Source of the DNA: Spiribacter roseus
Lineage (GTDB): Bacteria; Pseudomonadota; Gammaproteobacteria; Nitrococcales; Nitrococcaceae
Length of the DNA: 64,000 nt
Direction of reading: 5' to 3'
Assembly: GCF_002813635.1 (NCBI RefSeq)
Contig: NZ_CP016382.1
Location: forward strand, 682,001 to 746,000
In this document: positions 17,601-25,267 of the stretch, piece after piece
Layout of the letters: each line of letters opens with the position of its first letter
How positions within the stretch are numbered: position 1 is the first letter of the stretch
Position numbers and translations under genes: made by a program
Notes under the pieces: model-generated
The model's database searches: none
What the model saw: only the letters and a program-made list of their open reading frames with translations
What the model was told of the DNA's origin: nothing

Positions 17601-18093
17601 ATACGAAGAAGCTTCTCGCATCTATCAACGAACCATCGCCGTTTACAAAAAAACTCTAGGCAAATCGCATGCCCACACTGCTGCAACTCATCAAAATCAC
17701 GGAGTTTGTCTACGGACTATGGGAAATTATGAGAAGGCACTGAAAGAACTAGAAAAAGCATTGAACATTAACGAACAAAATTTTGGACCCGAGAGCGAAC
17801 AAGCTGCCTCAACGCTTAGCGCTATCGCCAAGCTATATGAATTGACTGCCTCTTACCCTAAAGCTCGCGACACCTATAACAACGCTCTCACAATTCGAAA
17901 GAAGATCCACGGTACTGAGCACCCTAAAACGACACTAATCTACTCCCGCCTAGGCGACCTCAACCTTGCAACAGGCCAGACCGTAGCGGCTAAAGTTAAT
18001 TTTCAAAAAGCTCTCAGAGGCTACCAGCGAACCTTTGGACCTAGTCACCCTACAACCTTAGAGGTGATACAAAAACTCAACGGCCTTAATTAA
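14644..18093 (+). CDS. DUF4062 - STAND NTPase - TPR protein (NPHP3/TEP1-like architecture)
   Basis: A 1,149-residue protein. Residues 8-95 are a DUF4062 domain (IRVFLSSTFRDFSEERDLL, DLRWGIT, FFIGLLGERYGW), which also heads eukaryotic nephrocystin-3 and TEP1. Residues about 225-520 are a STAND P-loop NTPase, with Walker A GESGSGKS at 255-262 and Walker B FLIVLDSL near 346-352. The region to about 700 is a helical arm. Residues about 720-1149 are ten 42-residue kinesin-light-chain-type TPRs (LNNLAxLLxxxGxxxxAExxY..). The GTG start follows AGAGGG. STAND proteins of this type act as switches that oligomerise on sensing a ligand, and many bacterial ones are antiviral; DUF4062 would be the effector or adaptor. 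Function here is inferred. The TPR half is visibly more AT-rich than the first two thirds, suggesting recombination within the gene. Confidence 0.85.
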   Translation: MEHSQRCIRVFLSSTFRDFSEERDLLVRQVFPALRAKLAERFVDLVDVDLRWGITEEEAERGEVLPICLSEIDRSRPFFIGLLGERYGWIPPSNAYPAEVLETQPWLEEHRGGKSVTELEILHGVLNNPDMAGRALFYFRSPAYAQSRGEGHLPVSAENEAKQQALKARIRESDFPVVEDYETPQAVADQIQHDLWEALDAEFPAADIPDAFTRDLLQHEAYAAPRRRIYLGGERYLDSLNQALKGATQWILIEGESGSGKSALLANWIDQLSSASNDLIIHTHFLGANPSAADPVALVRRLIERIRRETDTDEEPASDPDTLLDALPEWLARASAWAELNNKRFLIVLDSLNGLADRRELRWFPSMMPLRVHCVVSTLPGEVRERLDDKAQWHRIQVERLDRKTTRQVFVAYLSLFNKTLPKPLIDQVMEHPLVTNPLFLLTLAEELRLFGEHERLSEQLCYYQESKTVDDLFERVLARVEADHGAAVIRHIMTALWAARGGMREEELLAYTGLAPMKWAYIRHALGPALIETTGRYVFAHDYLRIAVSDRYMAGNNHLEDEGQSEQALKLRKQAHIWLGEWFEANAFQNDQGAVTDARAAEEIPYQWQQAKQWERLADALATLDLFMAHTEHREGYELLSYWLAIEANTRETLEVTYEHAWKKWNLDESTEEAGDVATRLRRCLSVGGRYTEFATTMARLALSLVTSRYGEQSLETVSCLNNLATLLQERGDLNSAESTQRRVIALLENRRHSNPLAYLMSLNNLGSLLWRKGEFHEAERLYREALELAVENQARHLYSKATTLNNLAALLRDRGELTDAHRLASEALAISEHCYGEHHPKTGTNLNNLGVLLKDLGNYEAAERCYRKALSVRTKTLGPAHPETSTSLNNLAEFLQDRGNLKDAETLYRRAITIRENTFGPEHFQTAMILSNLASLLRDTGDLESAERLIKKTIHIYKTNFGNNHHQTGLSLNSLAVVLQELKKYEEASRIYQRTIAVYKKTLGKSHAHTAATHQNHGVCLRTMGNYEKALKELEKALNINEQNFGPESEQAASTLSAIAKLYELTASYPKARDTYNNALTIRKKIHGTEHPKTTLIYSRLGDLNLATGQTVAAKVNFQKALRGYQRTFGPSHPTTLEVIQKLNGLN

Positions 18094-18166
18094 CGGTTAC
18101 CGTAATGCGAGCACTTGCTCCGTGGCGTCATCAAAATGTCTTTGCATGGTGTGGATTCCAGTCAAG

Positions 18167-19769
18167 GGGGGTGCGGCGGAAATCTTGGACTACTTTGGAG
18201 GTAGTTCATGTATTCCTATAAAGACCGGATGAGGGCTGTCGAGCTCTATATTCAATATGGGAGGAGAGGGGCAGCAACCGTGCGGGATCTCGGTTATCCC
18301 TCTGTCAAGCATCTCCGGCGTTGGTACCGGCACTATATGAAAAACGGTGATCTACCCCCTGACAGATCTCTGCCGGGCAATAGCTACTCACCTGAAAAGC
18401 GTCGGGCGGCAGTCGATCATTACCTGCAGACTGGTCGATGTGTTGCGCACACCATCCGCGCGCTCGGTTATCCAGACGGCGGCACGCTGCGGATTTGGCT
18501 GAATGAAGACCTTGGTCCAACGCCCCAGAGCCAGGGTCGAGGCGCACCGAAATGCCATATCGACGACAAGCGGCAGGCTGTTTATGAGCTCTGCACCCGG
18601 CAGACCTCCGCGACAGCCGTAGCGCGAAGATACGGCGTCACCGACTCAGCCCTGTATAACTGGCGTGACCAATTGCTCGGTAAAGAAGCGAAGAGGTCAT
18701 CGGTGAAGCGACAGGACGACAACGCCAACGATGGCGACCCCGAAGCGCTCCGCGCGGAGGTCAAGGCCCTGGAGAAACGGGTGCACGAGCTACAGCTTGA
18801 GCACGACATCCTGGTCAAGGCGAGTGAAATCGTAAAAAAAGAAGGCGGCGTCAACCCGCAGACCCTGAGCAATCGGGAGAAGACCCTGCTGGTTGACGCC
18901 TTGAAGGGTGCCTACCGTCTCTCTGAACTATTGAAGGCCGTCCAACTGCCGCGGAGCTCGTACTACTACCAGCGCGAGGCCCTGCAGCGTCCGGATAAGT
19001 ACGCAGAGGCCCGCCAGGCGATCGCGACAATCTTCGAGAACAACTACCGTTGCTACGGCTATCGGCGGATCGGTGAAAGCCTTCGTCGCGATGGTGCAGC
19101 GCTCTCTGAGAAGGTGGTGCGCCGTCTTATGAGCGAAGAGGGCCTCGTCGTCGGCAGCACGCAACGGCGACGGTTCTCCAGCTATCGTGGGGAGCTCAAT
19201 CCGGCTCCGGAGAACATCATCGCCCGTGATTTCCAGGCATCGGCTCCCAATGAGAAATGGTTGACCGATATCACCGAGTTCCCGGTGCTGGATGGCAAGG
19301 TCTATCTCTCTCCCATGACCGATTGCTTCGACGGCCTCGCGGTCAGTTGGTCGATCAGCGGCTCACCCAACGCTGAGCTGGTCAATGCCATGCTGGACGA
19401 GGCGATCAGCACGCTTGCTCCTGGCGAAAGGCCGGTCGTTCACTCCGACCGAGGCTGCCATTACCGGTGGCCCGGCTGGCTGAAACGCCTCGAAGCGGCT
19501 GGTCTGACACGATCAATGTCCCGCAAGGGGTGCACGCCGGATAATGCCGCCTGCGAGGCGTTCTTCGGCCGGCTGAAGGTCGAGTTCTTCTACGCACGCC
19601 AATGGACTGGCACTACGATGGAGCACTTCATCGCCGAACTCGATGCCTATATCCGCTGGTACAACGAATCACGAATCAAGATGTCGCTGGGCGGAAAAAG
19701 CCCCATCGAGTATCGTCAGGAGCTCGGCATTGCCGCGTGAAAACTGTCCAAGAAAAGCGCCGCACCCCC
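18167..19769 (+). mobile_element. IS3-family element, apparently intact
   Basis: About 1.6 kb bounded by terminal inverted repeats of about 24 bp: GGGGGTGCGGCGGAAATCTT at the left and the complement GGGGGTGCGGCGCTTTTCTT at the right, both continuing GGAC. It contains one long transposase frame. No exact target-site duplication is visible by eye. It lies directly between the STAND gene and the RyR-domain gene. A relic of the right end of the same type of element is at 4,495-4,585. Confidence 0.85.
18208..19740 (+). CDS. IS3-family transposase, single fused frame
   Basis: A 510-residue transposase. Residues 1-110 hold two similar helix-turn-helix units (RMRAVELYIQYGRRGAATVR and KRRAAVDHYLQTGRCVAHTI). 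A third helix-turn-helix with a leucine-zipper-like coil follows (residues 120-215). The DDE core has catalytic residues in WLTDITEF, VVHSDRGCHY and DNAACEAFFGRLK. orfA and orfB are joined in one frame, so no ribosomal frameshift is needed. The start ATG follows GGAGGT. All expected motifs are present, so it may still be active. Confidence 0.9.
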   Translation: MYSYKDRMRAVELYIQYGRRGAATVRDLGYPSVKHLRRWYRHYMKNGDLPPDRSLPGNSYSPEKRRAAVDHYLQTGRCVAHTIRALGYPDGGTLRIWLNEDLGPTPQSQGRGAPKCHIDDKRQAVYELCTRQTSATAVARRYGVTDSALYNWRDQLLGKEAKRSSVKRQDDNANDGDPEALRAEVKALEKRVHELQLEHDILVKASEIVKKEGGVNPQTLSNREKTLLVDALKGAYRLSELLKAVQLPRSSYYYQREALQRPDKYAEARQAIATIFENNYRCYGYRRIGESLRRDGAALSEKVVRRLMSEEGLVVGSTQRRRFSSYRGELNPAPENIIARDFQASAPNEKWLTDITEFPVLDGKVYLSPMTDCFDGLAVSWSISGSPNAELVNAMLDEAISTLAPGERPVVHSDRGCHYRWPGWLKRLEAAGLTRSMSRKGCTPDNAACEAFFGRLKVEFFYARQWTGTTMEHFIAELDAYIRWYNESRIKMSLGGKSPIEYRQELGIAA

Positions 19770-20325
19770 GGGAGGGTCAGCCTAGATGGCCTTTAACACC
19801 CGCCTCGGCGGCGGTTTGAGTCGTGCCTTTCCATCGCTTGAAAATGTAGATGTTGACCTGCGCTTTAGTGACCGCCATCGCCCGTCCCTCATGAGTCGTT
19901 TGCTACGGCAGTCAAGCTTAATGGCAACCGGCCAATTTAATTGTCGTGACCGCCCAACATCATTGTTGTCGGATAGTCGTTAGTTTTAAAATTTCCCTGC
20001 GCCTCCCAAGCCATTCATTATTGGCGGCTAAGGCCATTAAGACTGACCTCGCTGCGGGAAACAGCTTGAAAGGTGCCTCATCATCTAGAATCCGATCCCA
20101 CTAGAATGGGATGTATATGGGTTGGGTTACGATACTCCCTGAGGCAATTTCGGAGCTCTAGCTTCGGTTGGTTCGGAACTCGTCAGTGTTCCGGCCACCA
20201 GAGACAGCACCTCCTAACGATCACGTAGCGGGATTGGCTTCCGAGGCGAGATGACCGGCCCGAATAGATCTCTTCCGATACTTCGGCGGATTCAAAGCTG
20301 ATGCTAGCAGGAATCATCTCTACTG
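19770..20325. other. Intergenic region between IS and RyR-TrkA gene
   Basis: About 550 bp. I see no gene. It is of mixed composition and contains a few short inverted repeats of no clear type. Because the RyR gene and the IS converge here, transcription terminators are expected, but no strong T-tract hairpin was found. Confidence 0.35.
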
Positions 20326-22050
20326 CTAATTCCTTTGTTCCAGCGCTATTAGCCGATTAACTTTTTCTACATCCTTTTGTTTCTCGGAAACGCTCAGATC
20401 ACCGTAGGCCACCAAAGACGGGTGGAGCTTGTTCACATCGTCACGACACGGACCGAATCGCCACCCAGCAATAATTTTGTCCGCCATCCAGCTTCGATGC
20501 TCTGCCTCCGCCAACGCCTCAATCATCTCACATGAACTATCCCGCGCGAGCGCATCTCGTTTGATACGATCGTGGTCAATCGTACGGCGATTCGCAGCCT
20601 TATACTCTTCCTTAAGTTCCGGCCACGGTGCCGTTGCTGGTTTGCTCGGGTCGTACTGCCTGTTTTTTATGTGCATTAAGTATGACTCGTGAGCTTTTCG
20701 CGCCTCAGCATCGATCTCCTCGTCAAAGACAGAGGAGCTCGAGCATCCGATTTCTGTCACGTTAAAAAATCGCCCATACTCATAGATGGGCAGGTCGGGC
20801 CTTACAGTGGGGAAAGAGACGCTTGGCTTGATGCAAACGACGTGGTCCATCCGAGCACTATCATCTGAGGTTGCAGCGATGAGTGCCTGCTGATTCAATC
20901 GCCGTGCAAATTTGATGCTTGCGAATGGATCGTCGAGCGCGACTATCGCCAAGTCGTACAGCCTCCCAGATGTCCTATCAACTAAACCGAGCTCATCAGA
21001 AAGCAATGCCCCGCGAGATTTTTCGTGGAAGCTGACGGCACTTACTAAAGATAACTGAGGGTGAGAATGCGGGAACTCCTCTAAAAATTGGTTCAAATCT
21101 GGAGACATAAAATCTATCGTGGGCACGCCACAATGGGGGTACTGCAGTTGCTTTATAGCCATACTGATCAGAGACGCCGAGAATCGCCCTTCACCTACGA
21201 TTAGAATCTTAGGCTGTCTATGATTATCGAAGAAATTCTCAAAATTTGCCAAGCTGGCATCCATTGCGATCTGTCGGGCTGCGGTAATATCGGGGTCAAA
21301 AAACCTTGCATCTGCTACACTCGTGCTCGTGCCGAAAGGTTTGGCATCTTTGAAAAAGTCCGAGAAATCAGGCCCAGCAAGCGCCCTGATTTGCGTCTCT
21401 CGCCCAGGTTCGTTTTTTCTCCTCTGCTCTTCAATTAGCTCCACACATTTAGAAGCTACGCCATAATTCTCTCGTTCGTCGGCTGCCATCACGGCAATTT
21501 TGGATGCAGTTTGGACGCGCCCGCTCTTTAACACTATTTTATCGAGCGGAGAACCGTATATAACTTTCACTCCCGCGGCTTTCAATTCTCCGAGGTACGG
21601 ATTTTTCGTGTCATTCTCGACTACAACAACAGTGTGACCCTCCGTTAAAAGGCTACGTGCAATCGCTTTGCCCCTATCGGTCAACCCACACACAACTGCG
21701 TGCCCCTCAAGGGAGGCAACGGATAATTTACTTGCTGCATCAGTGACAGCGGCCGCTACAAGCCTGATTACGCTATATGCCACTGTTCCCGGTGCAAGGT
21801 ACCTGGCTATCTGAATAAAGGCATTCGGTGCAGATAGCACTGTTGCCCCTTCCGCCGAGACAGGGTTAGCGACGCTGAATAGTTGAAACACCCCGTAAAT
21901 TAGGTCTAGTGGCGGGGCTTCTACGCCAAGCGTGGCATAATGTAGCCGGAATCCAATATACCCAAGTATAGATGCGAGGAACGCTAGCGCACCAACTATC
22001 CACCACTCGAATCTTTTTACCCACGTCAGAAATGTCTCGATATTGCCCAA
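20326..22050 (-). CDS. Membrane protein with TrkA/RCK-like domains and C-terminal RyR domain
   Basis: A 574-residue protein. The N-terminus has a membrane helix (residues about 16-35), a short hydrophobic pore-helix-like stretch (DLIYGVFQLFSVANP) and a second helix (about 76-101). Residues 116-200 are a TrkA-N Rossmann domain (AVVCGLTDRGKAIARSLL, VVVVEND, IYGSPLDKIVL). A second Rossmann-like unit starts at KILIVGEGRF (residue 281). Residues about 470-565 match the RyR domain found in ryanodine receptors (AEHRSWMADKIIAGWRFGP, HPSLVAYGDLS). The layout suggests a ligand-gated ion channel or nucleotide sensor in the inner membrane. Proteins combining RyR and TrkA-type domains have been linked by genome-context studies to nucleotide-based conflict systems. 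The start codon is TTG, behind AGGTGAC with short spacing. Ligand and ion are unknown. Confidence 0.8.
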   Translation of the reverse strand: MGNIETFLTWVKRFEWWIVGALAFLASILGYIGFRLHYATLGVEAPPLDLIYGVFQLFSVANPVSAEGATVLSAPNAFIQIARYLAPGTVAYSVIRLVAAAVTDAASKLSVASLEGHAVVCGLTDRGKAIARSLLTEGHTVVVVENDTKNPYLGELKAAGVKVIYGSPLDKIVLKSGRVQTASKIAVMAADERENYGVASKCVELIEEQRRKNEPGRETQIRALAGPDFSDFFKDAKPFGTSTSVADARFFDPDITAARQIAMDASLANFENFFDNHRQPKILIVGEGRFSASLISMAIKQLQYPHCGVPTIDFMSPDLNQFLEEFPHSHPQLSLVSAVSFHEKSRGALLSDELGLVDRTSGRLYDLAIVALDDPFASIKFARRLNQQALIAATSDDSARMDHVVCIKPSVSFPTVRPDLPIYEYGRFFNVTEIGCSSSSVFDEEIDAEARKAHESYLMHIKNRQYDPSKPATAPWPELKEEYKAANRRTIDHDRIKRDALARDSSCEMIEALAEAEHRSWMADKIIAGWRFGPCRDDVNKLHPSLVAYGDLSVSEKQKDVEKVNRLIALEQRN

Positions 22051-22253
22051 GAGTCACCTGTCAACTGGCGAGGTCGGATCCCTTTATGTTGATTCAGTAT
22101 GCCGGATGTTGAGCAGTTGTGAAATAAAGAGGTCCGTTATCGTAGGTGTTGGAGGCAGCCTGCTCTCCCGAGCGGTTGCTTACGCGTATTGGTTGTACAC
22201 CATCGCTGCGGACACATCTGAAAAGCTTCATGATGGAAAGCAGGAGGTGTCCG

Positions 22254-22455
22254 ATGGGACAGAAGAGACGGCAGTTCAGTCGAGAGTCCAATGAGGAAGC
22301 GGTGGAGCTCGCCAGTCGGCCTGACGTGACGATCAAAGACGTTGCGCATGAGCTGAGTATTCGCCGCTCGGTTTTCAAGCGGTGGTGCCGGGCATCCAAA
22401 ACCGGAGGACAGCAGGATTATCCCGGCAAGAGCAATCCATGAGACGAAGAGGTCT
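22254..22455 (+). pseudogene. Truncated IS3-type orfA
   Basis: It begins with an excellent ribosome binding site (AGGAGGTG) and ATG. The product QKRRQFSRESNEEAVELASR and a helix-turn-helix (VTIKDVAHELSIRRSVFKRW) are typical of IS3-family orfA. The chain ends early at TGA in ...GKSNP-stop-DEEV, where related proteins have an arginine codon, and about 15-25 bp later the element at 22,459-23,701 begins. The remaining orfA and orfB of this element are not found on the other side. Confidence 0.7.
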
Positions 22456-22484
22456 GAGCTTGCCCAGTAACAGTAGACACTCGA

Positions 22485-23385
22485 TTACGCCACTATCCGG
22501 GCCTCGAATGCCTCAGGGCTAATGTATTCGAGGGCAGAATGACGACGGGTTCGGTTGTACTCCACTTCGATGTACTCGAAAAGGACCTGGCGCAGCGCAT
22601 CGGGGTGCATCAGCGGCATATCATGGATGCTCTCGACCTTTAGGCTGTGGAAGAAGCTCTCCACCACCGCATTGTCGTAGCAGGTACCTCGGCCGCTCAT
22701 GCTGGCGACCAGTCCGTAGCGACGGAGCAGGTTGCGATCATCCCAGCCACAGTAAACGCTCCCGCGATCCGTGTGCATGATCACACCGCTCGGCTCGCCA
22801 CGCCGGGCAAGCGCCGCTCGCAGGGCGGTGCAGGCGAGTAAAGCATCGATGTGCGCACTGGTCGCCCAGCCGATCACCTTGCGTGTGCACAGGTTCAGGA
22901 TCACCGCGAGGTAGAGCCAGCCCTGAAGGGTCCGCAGGTAGGTGATATCACCCGCCCACTTCTCGTCAGGCCGCTTGGCGCTGAAGTCTTGGGTAAGGAC
23001 ATTGGGCGCTACACCGAGCGAGTGACCCGAGTCGGTGGTATGCCGAAAGGGTTTGGCCGCGCAGGCCCGCAGCCCCTGCCGGCGCATACTCTCAGCCACG
23101 GTCTTACGGTTCATAGCCATGCCTTCAGCCTCCAGCTCCTCGCAAAGGCGAGGCGAGCCGTAGCGCCGCTTCTTTGCCTCAAACAGTTCGACCACTTTCG
23201 CGTCCCGCTTGGTCCGCTCAGCGACGCGTTACGAAACACTGTCCCGACGGTGCAGCCACGCGTAGTAGCCACTGCGGGAGGCGCCCAGCACCGCGCACTG
23301 GCGCGCGATGCTGTGGACCGATCGATGCTGGTGAATGGCGGCGTGCTTCAGTCCAGCTTCGTCGCGAACTACGCCGCGGTTTTTT
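22485..23385 (-). pseudogene. IS3-family orfB with an in-frame stop
   Basis: From 23,195 leftward, 236 codons are open and include the integrase core: WAGDITYL, MHTDRGSVYC and DNAVVESFFHSLK supply the DDE residues, and EYNRTRRHSALEY is the usual C-terminal motif. Upstream of that, the same frame carries the expected orfB start region (HAAIHQHRS, ARQCAVLGASRSGYYAWLHR), but a TAA at 23,229-23,231 separates the two parts. The family makes OrfAB by -1 frameshifting at the end of orfA, which would give a truncated product here. Confidence 0.78.
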
Positions 23386-23650
23386 CCAGGATCGTGACCT
23401 CTTCGGTCTTGTCGGCGAGCTGGCGCTTAAGCCGAGCATTTTCCTCGCGGAGCTGGCGCTCGCGGCCAGTGACGGACTTCTCGTGTGCTGCCTTAGCCCG
23501 CCACTGATAGATCTGCGTGGCATGCAAGCCGAGCTCACTGGCCGCGGCTGCAACACCGATGCGCTCGGCGAGCGACAGGGCTTCGGCACGATATTCCGCG
23601 CTGTAGCGAACCCTCTTTCGCTTGGGCATGTCGTTGGCTTCTGTTGCCAT
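23369..23650 (-). CDS. IS3-family transposase orfA
   Basis: A 93-residue protein with the classic orfA layout: basic N-terminus (KRKRVRYSAEYRAEAL), helix-turn-helix (GVAAAASELGLHATQIYQW) and a leucine-zipper coil (LREENARLKRQLADKTEEV) ending ILEKTAA. It is intact; the translation probably begins at the internal ATG of MPKRKR. The AAAAAAC-like run at the end of the gene fits the usual frameshift site into orfB. Confidence 0.85.
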   Translation of the reverse strand: MATEANDMPKRKRVRYSAEYRAEALSLAERIGVAAAASELGLHATQIYQWRAKAAHEKSVTGRERQLREENARLKRQLADKTEEVTILEKTAA

Positions 23651-23777
23651 GGTTCACGGCCAGTCTGTTACCTTACTGGGGTGTCCACTGCCGGTGGGAA
23701 GGGTTATCTATGGTCTAGAGCTCAAGGGCAGGCATAGCCTCCCCTTGAGATTTAACAAGGCCACGTCAAAGAGTCGC

Positions 23778-23924
23778 TCATCCCTTACGGACGTTTTTGA
23801 CGTTACCCTTCCCGTACTGGGCTTCCAGCAATTTCTTGGCTTCGGCTGACCCTTTCGCCTCAATGCTGACGTCTGCATCCGGGGCGCTGCCAGGTAGCTT
23901 TGCTTTCGCAACATAGCGGTCCAT
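23778..23924 (-). CDS. Small 48-residue protein, AQYG-NVK family
   Basis: ATG is preceded by TAAGGAAGATGTC. The product starts MDRYVAKAKLPG, has a strand (DADVSIEAKG), an alanine/lysine helix (SAEAKKLLEAQYG) and ends NVKNVRKG. Its VSIEA-AEAKK-AQYGxxNVK pattern matches the 47-residue protein at 3,932-4,075. A longer frame overlaps it in another phase but has a poor composition, so I regard this frame as the gene. Function unknown. It sits between two insertion elements. Confidence 0.65.
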   Translation of the reverse strand: MDRYVAKAKLPGSAPDADVSIEAKGSAEAKKLLEAQYGKGNVKNVRKG

Positions 23925-24436
23925 GACATCTTCCTTAATAGTGAACGAGTGTCTTTAGTACCTGTGATCGGTGCAGACTGTCAAGATGCTTCAATATTGA
24001 AGAGCAACTTTGAGGACGTGGTGACAGTGCATCATTCGTGACGAACTGCTCGTCAAATGCTGAACCGCCAACCGCAAAGCAGCGACGGTGTTAAATATCT
24101 TCAAAGGCAAGATCACCTCGGTAAGGTGAGTCTGGTAGTGTGATAGTGTCGCTCAGGTCGATCGTTAGGTCGAGGGCGCCGAGGGGAGCATGGAGAAAAA
24201 ATTCCGCGTTCGACACAAAATTTGCATGAACAATACGGTAATGAATTGCAGGAGAACCGAAAGGCGCTTAAAGATCCTCGTTTGGATATTTACGCGAAAA
24301 AGTATCGGTGCTTATTTGAAGACAGGGGGCTCGTTAGATCGCTGCATGTGCAGTTCTTAGTCGAAGGTATGGGTGTTTCGCTCAGTAAGCTGTATGCCTG
24401 TCAACGCCGGAACCAGAGAGCCTTTTTTCGCCGGAG
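23925..24436 (+). pseudogene. Possible gene fragment cut by the IS21 element
   Basis: From an ATG at 24,222 an open frame runs into the IS21 left end at 24,437. Its own part (NELQENRKALKDPRLDIYAK, LVEGMGVSLSKLYACQRRN) looks protein-like, but no family is recognised and no continuation could be placed on the other side of the insertion. The stretch 23,940-24,220 before it holds nothing I can identify. It may be the remains of a gene disrupted by the insertion. Confidence 0.3.
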
Positions 24437-24454
24437 TGAGATGTCCCCTGATCA

Positions 24455-25267
24455 TCATAGTGCAGTCTCGTTTTCTCCGGTTTCCTCGAGCGCAGCCTCC
24501 TTAGCGGTCTGGGATGAGCGGCTCTTAGCGAGCAGGCCGGCTTTCCGCTTCTCCTTGAGCCGGTAGCTCTCGCCTTTGATGTTCACCGTGGTGGCGTGAT
24601 GCAGCAACCGATCCAGGATGGCAGTGGCCATCACCGGATCGCCGAAGACCTCACCCCGGTCGGCGAAGCCCTTGTTCGAGGTCAGGATCAGGCTCGCCCT
24701 CTCGTATCGCCGGGCAACCAGCCGGAAGAACAGGCTCGCCTCGTCACGGCTCATGGGCAGATAGCCCAGCTCATCGAGGATGAGGACCTTCGGGTAGGTC
24801 AGTTGCTTGAGCACCCGCTCGAGCTTTTGTTCAGCGCTCGCCTTGCGCAGCTTGGTGAGGAGCTCATCGAGGGTGAGGAACACCACCCGGTGACCGGCCT
24901 GTGCCGCCTTGATGCCGAGCGCGATGGCCAGATGCGTCTTACCAACGCCGGGCGGACCCAGGAACACGGCGTTGTTCCCGCGCTCGACGAAGGCTAGCGA
25001 GGCCAGTTCCCGGATGACCTTCCGGTCGATGCTGGGCTGGAAGCTGAAGTCGAAGGCCTCCAGGGTGTGCATCGCCGGGAAGCGTGCCTGACGCAGTCGC
25101 GTCTCCACGCCCCGGACGTTCCGGGACTGCCACTCGGCCTTGAGCGCTTCGGTGAGGAACGCCCGGTAGTCGAGATCCCGCTTGGCGGCCTGTTCGCAGA
25201 TCGTATCGAGCTGCTCATCGAGCCCTTGGAGCTTCAACCGCTCCAGCAGTGTGCCGAGCTCCATCAC
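24455..25267 (-). CDS. istB: IS21 transposition helper ATPase IstB
   Basis: A 270-residue DnaC/IstB-type AAA+ protein. Walker A is GPPGVGKTHLA (residues about 105-115), Walker B is VLILDELGYLP, and SLILTSNKGF corresponds to the sensor region. The N-terminal helix (LLERLKLQGLDEQLDTICEQ) is the IstB leader. It overlaps istA by 4 bp (stop and start) and works with IstA in target capture. Confidence 0.93.
   Translation of the reverse strand: MMELGTLLERLKLQGLDEQLDTICEQAAKRDLDYRAFLTEALKAEWQSRNVRGVETRLRQARFPAMHTLEAFDFSFQPSIDRKVIRELASLAFVERGNNAVFLGPPGVGKTHLAIALGIKAAQAGHRVVFLTLDELLTKLRKASAEQKLERVLKQLTYPKVLILDELGYLPMSRDEASLFFRLVARRYERASLILTSNKGFADRGEVFGDPVMATAILDRLLHHATTVNIKGESYRLKEKRKAGLLAKSRSSQTAKEAALEETGENETAL

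Larger units (their letters stand above)
22459..23701 (-). mobile_element. IS3-family element inserted next to another IS relic
   Basis: About 1.2 kb. The ends CAGTAGACACTCGATTACGCC (left) and the complement CAGTGGACACCCCAGTAAGG (right) form imperfect inverted repeats. Weaker similarity continues a few bases further out (CTTGCCC against CCTTCCC), so the exact tips are uncertain by about 12 bp. It contains orfA and orfB on the minus strand. A solo copy of the left end lies at 2,690-2,770. orfB is interrupted, so the element is probably dead. Confidence 0.8.
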
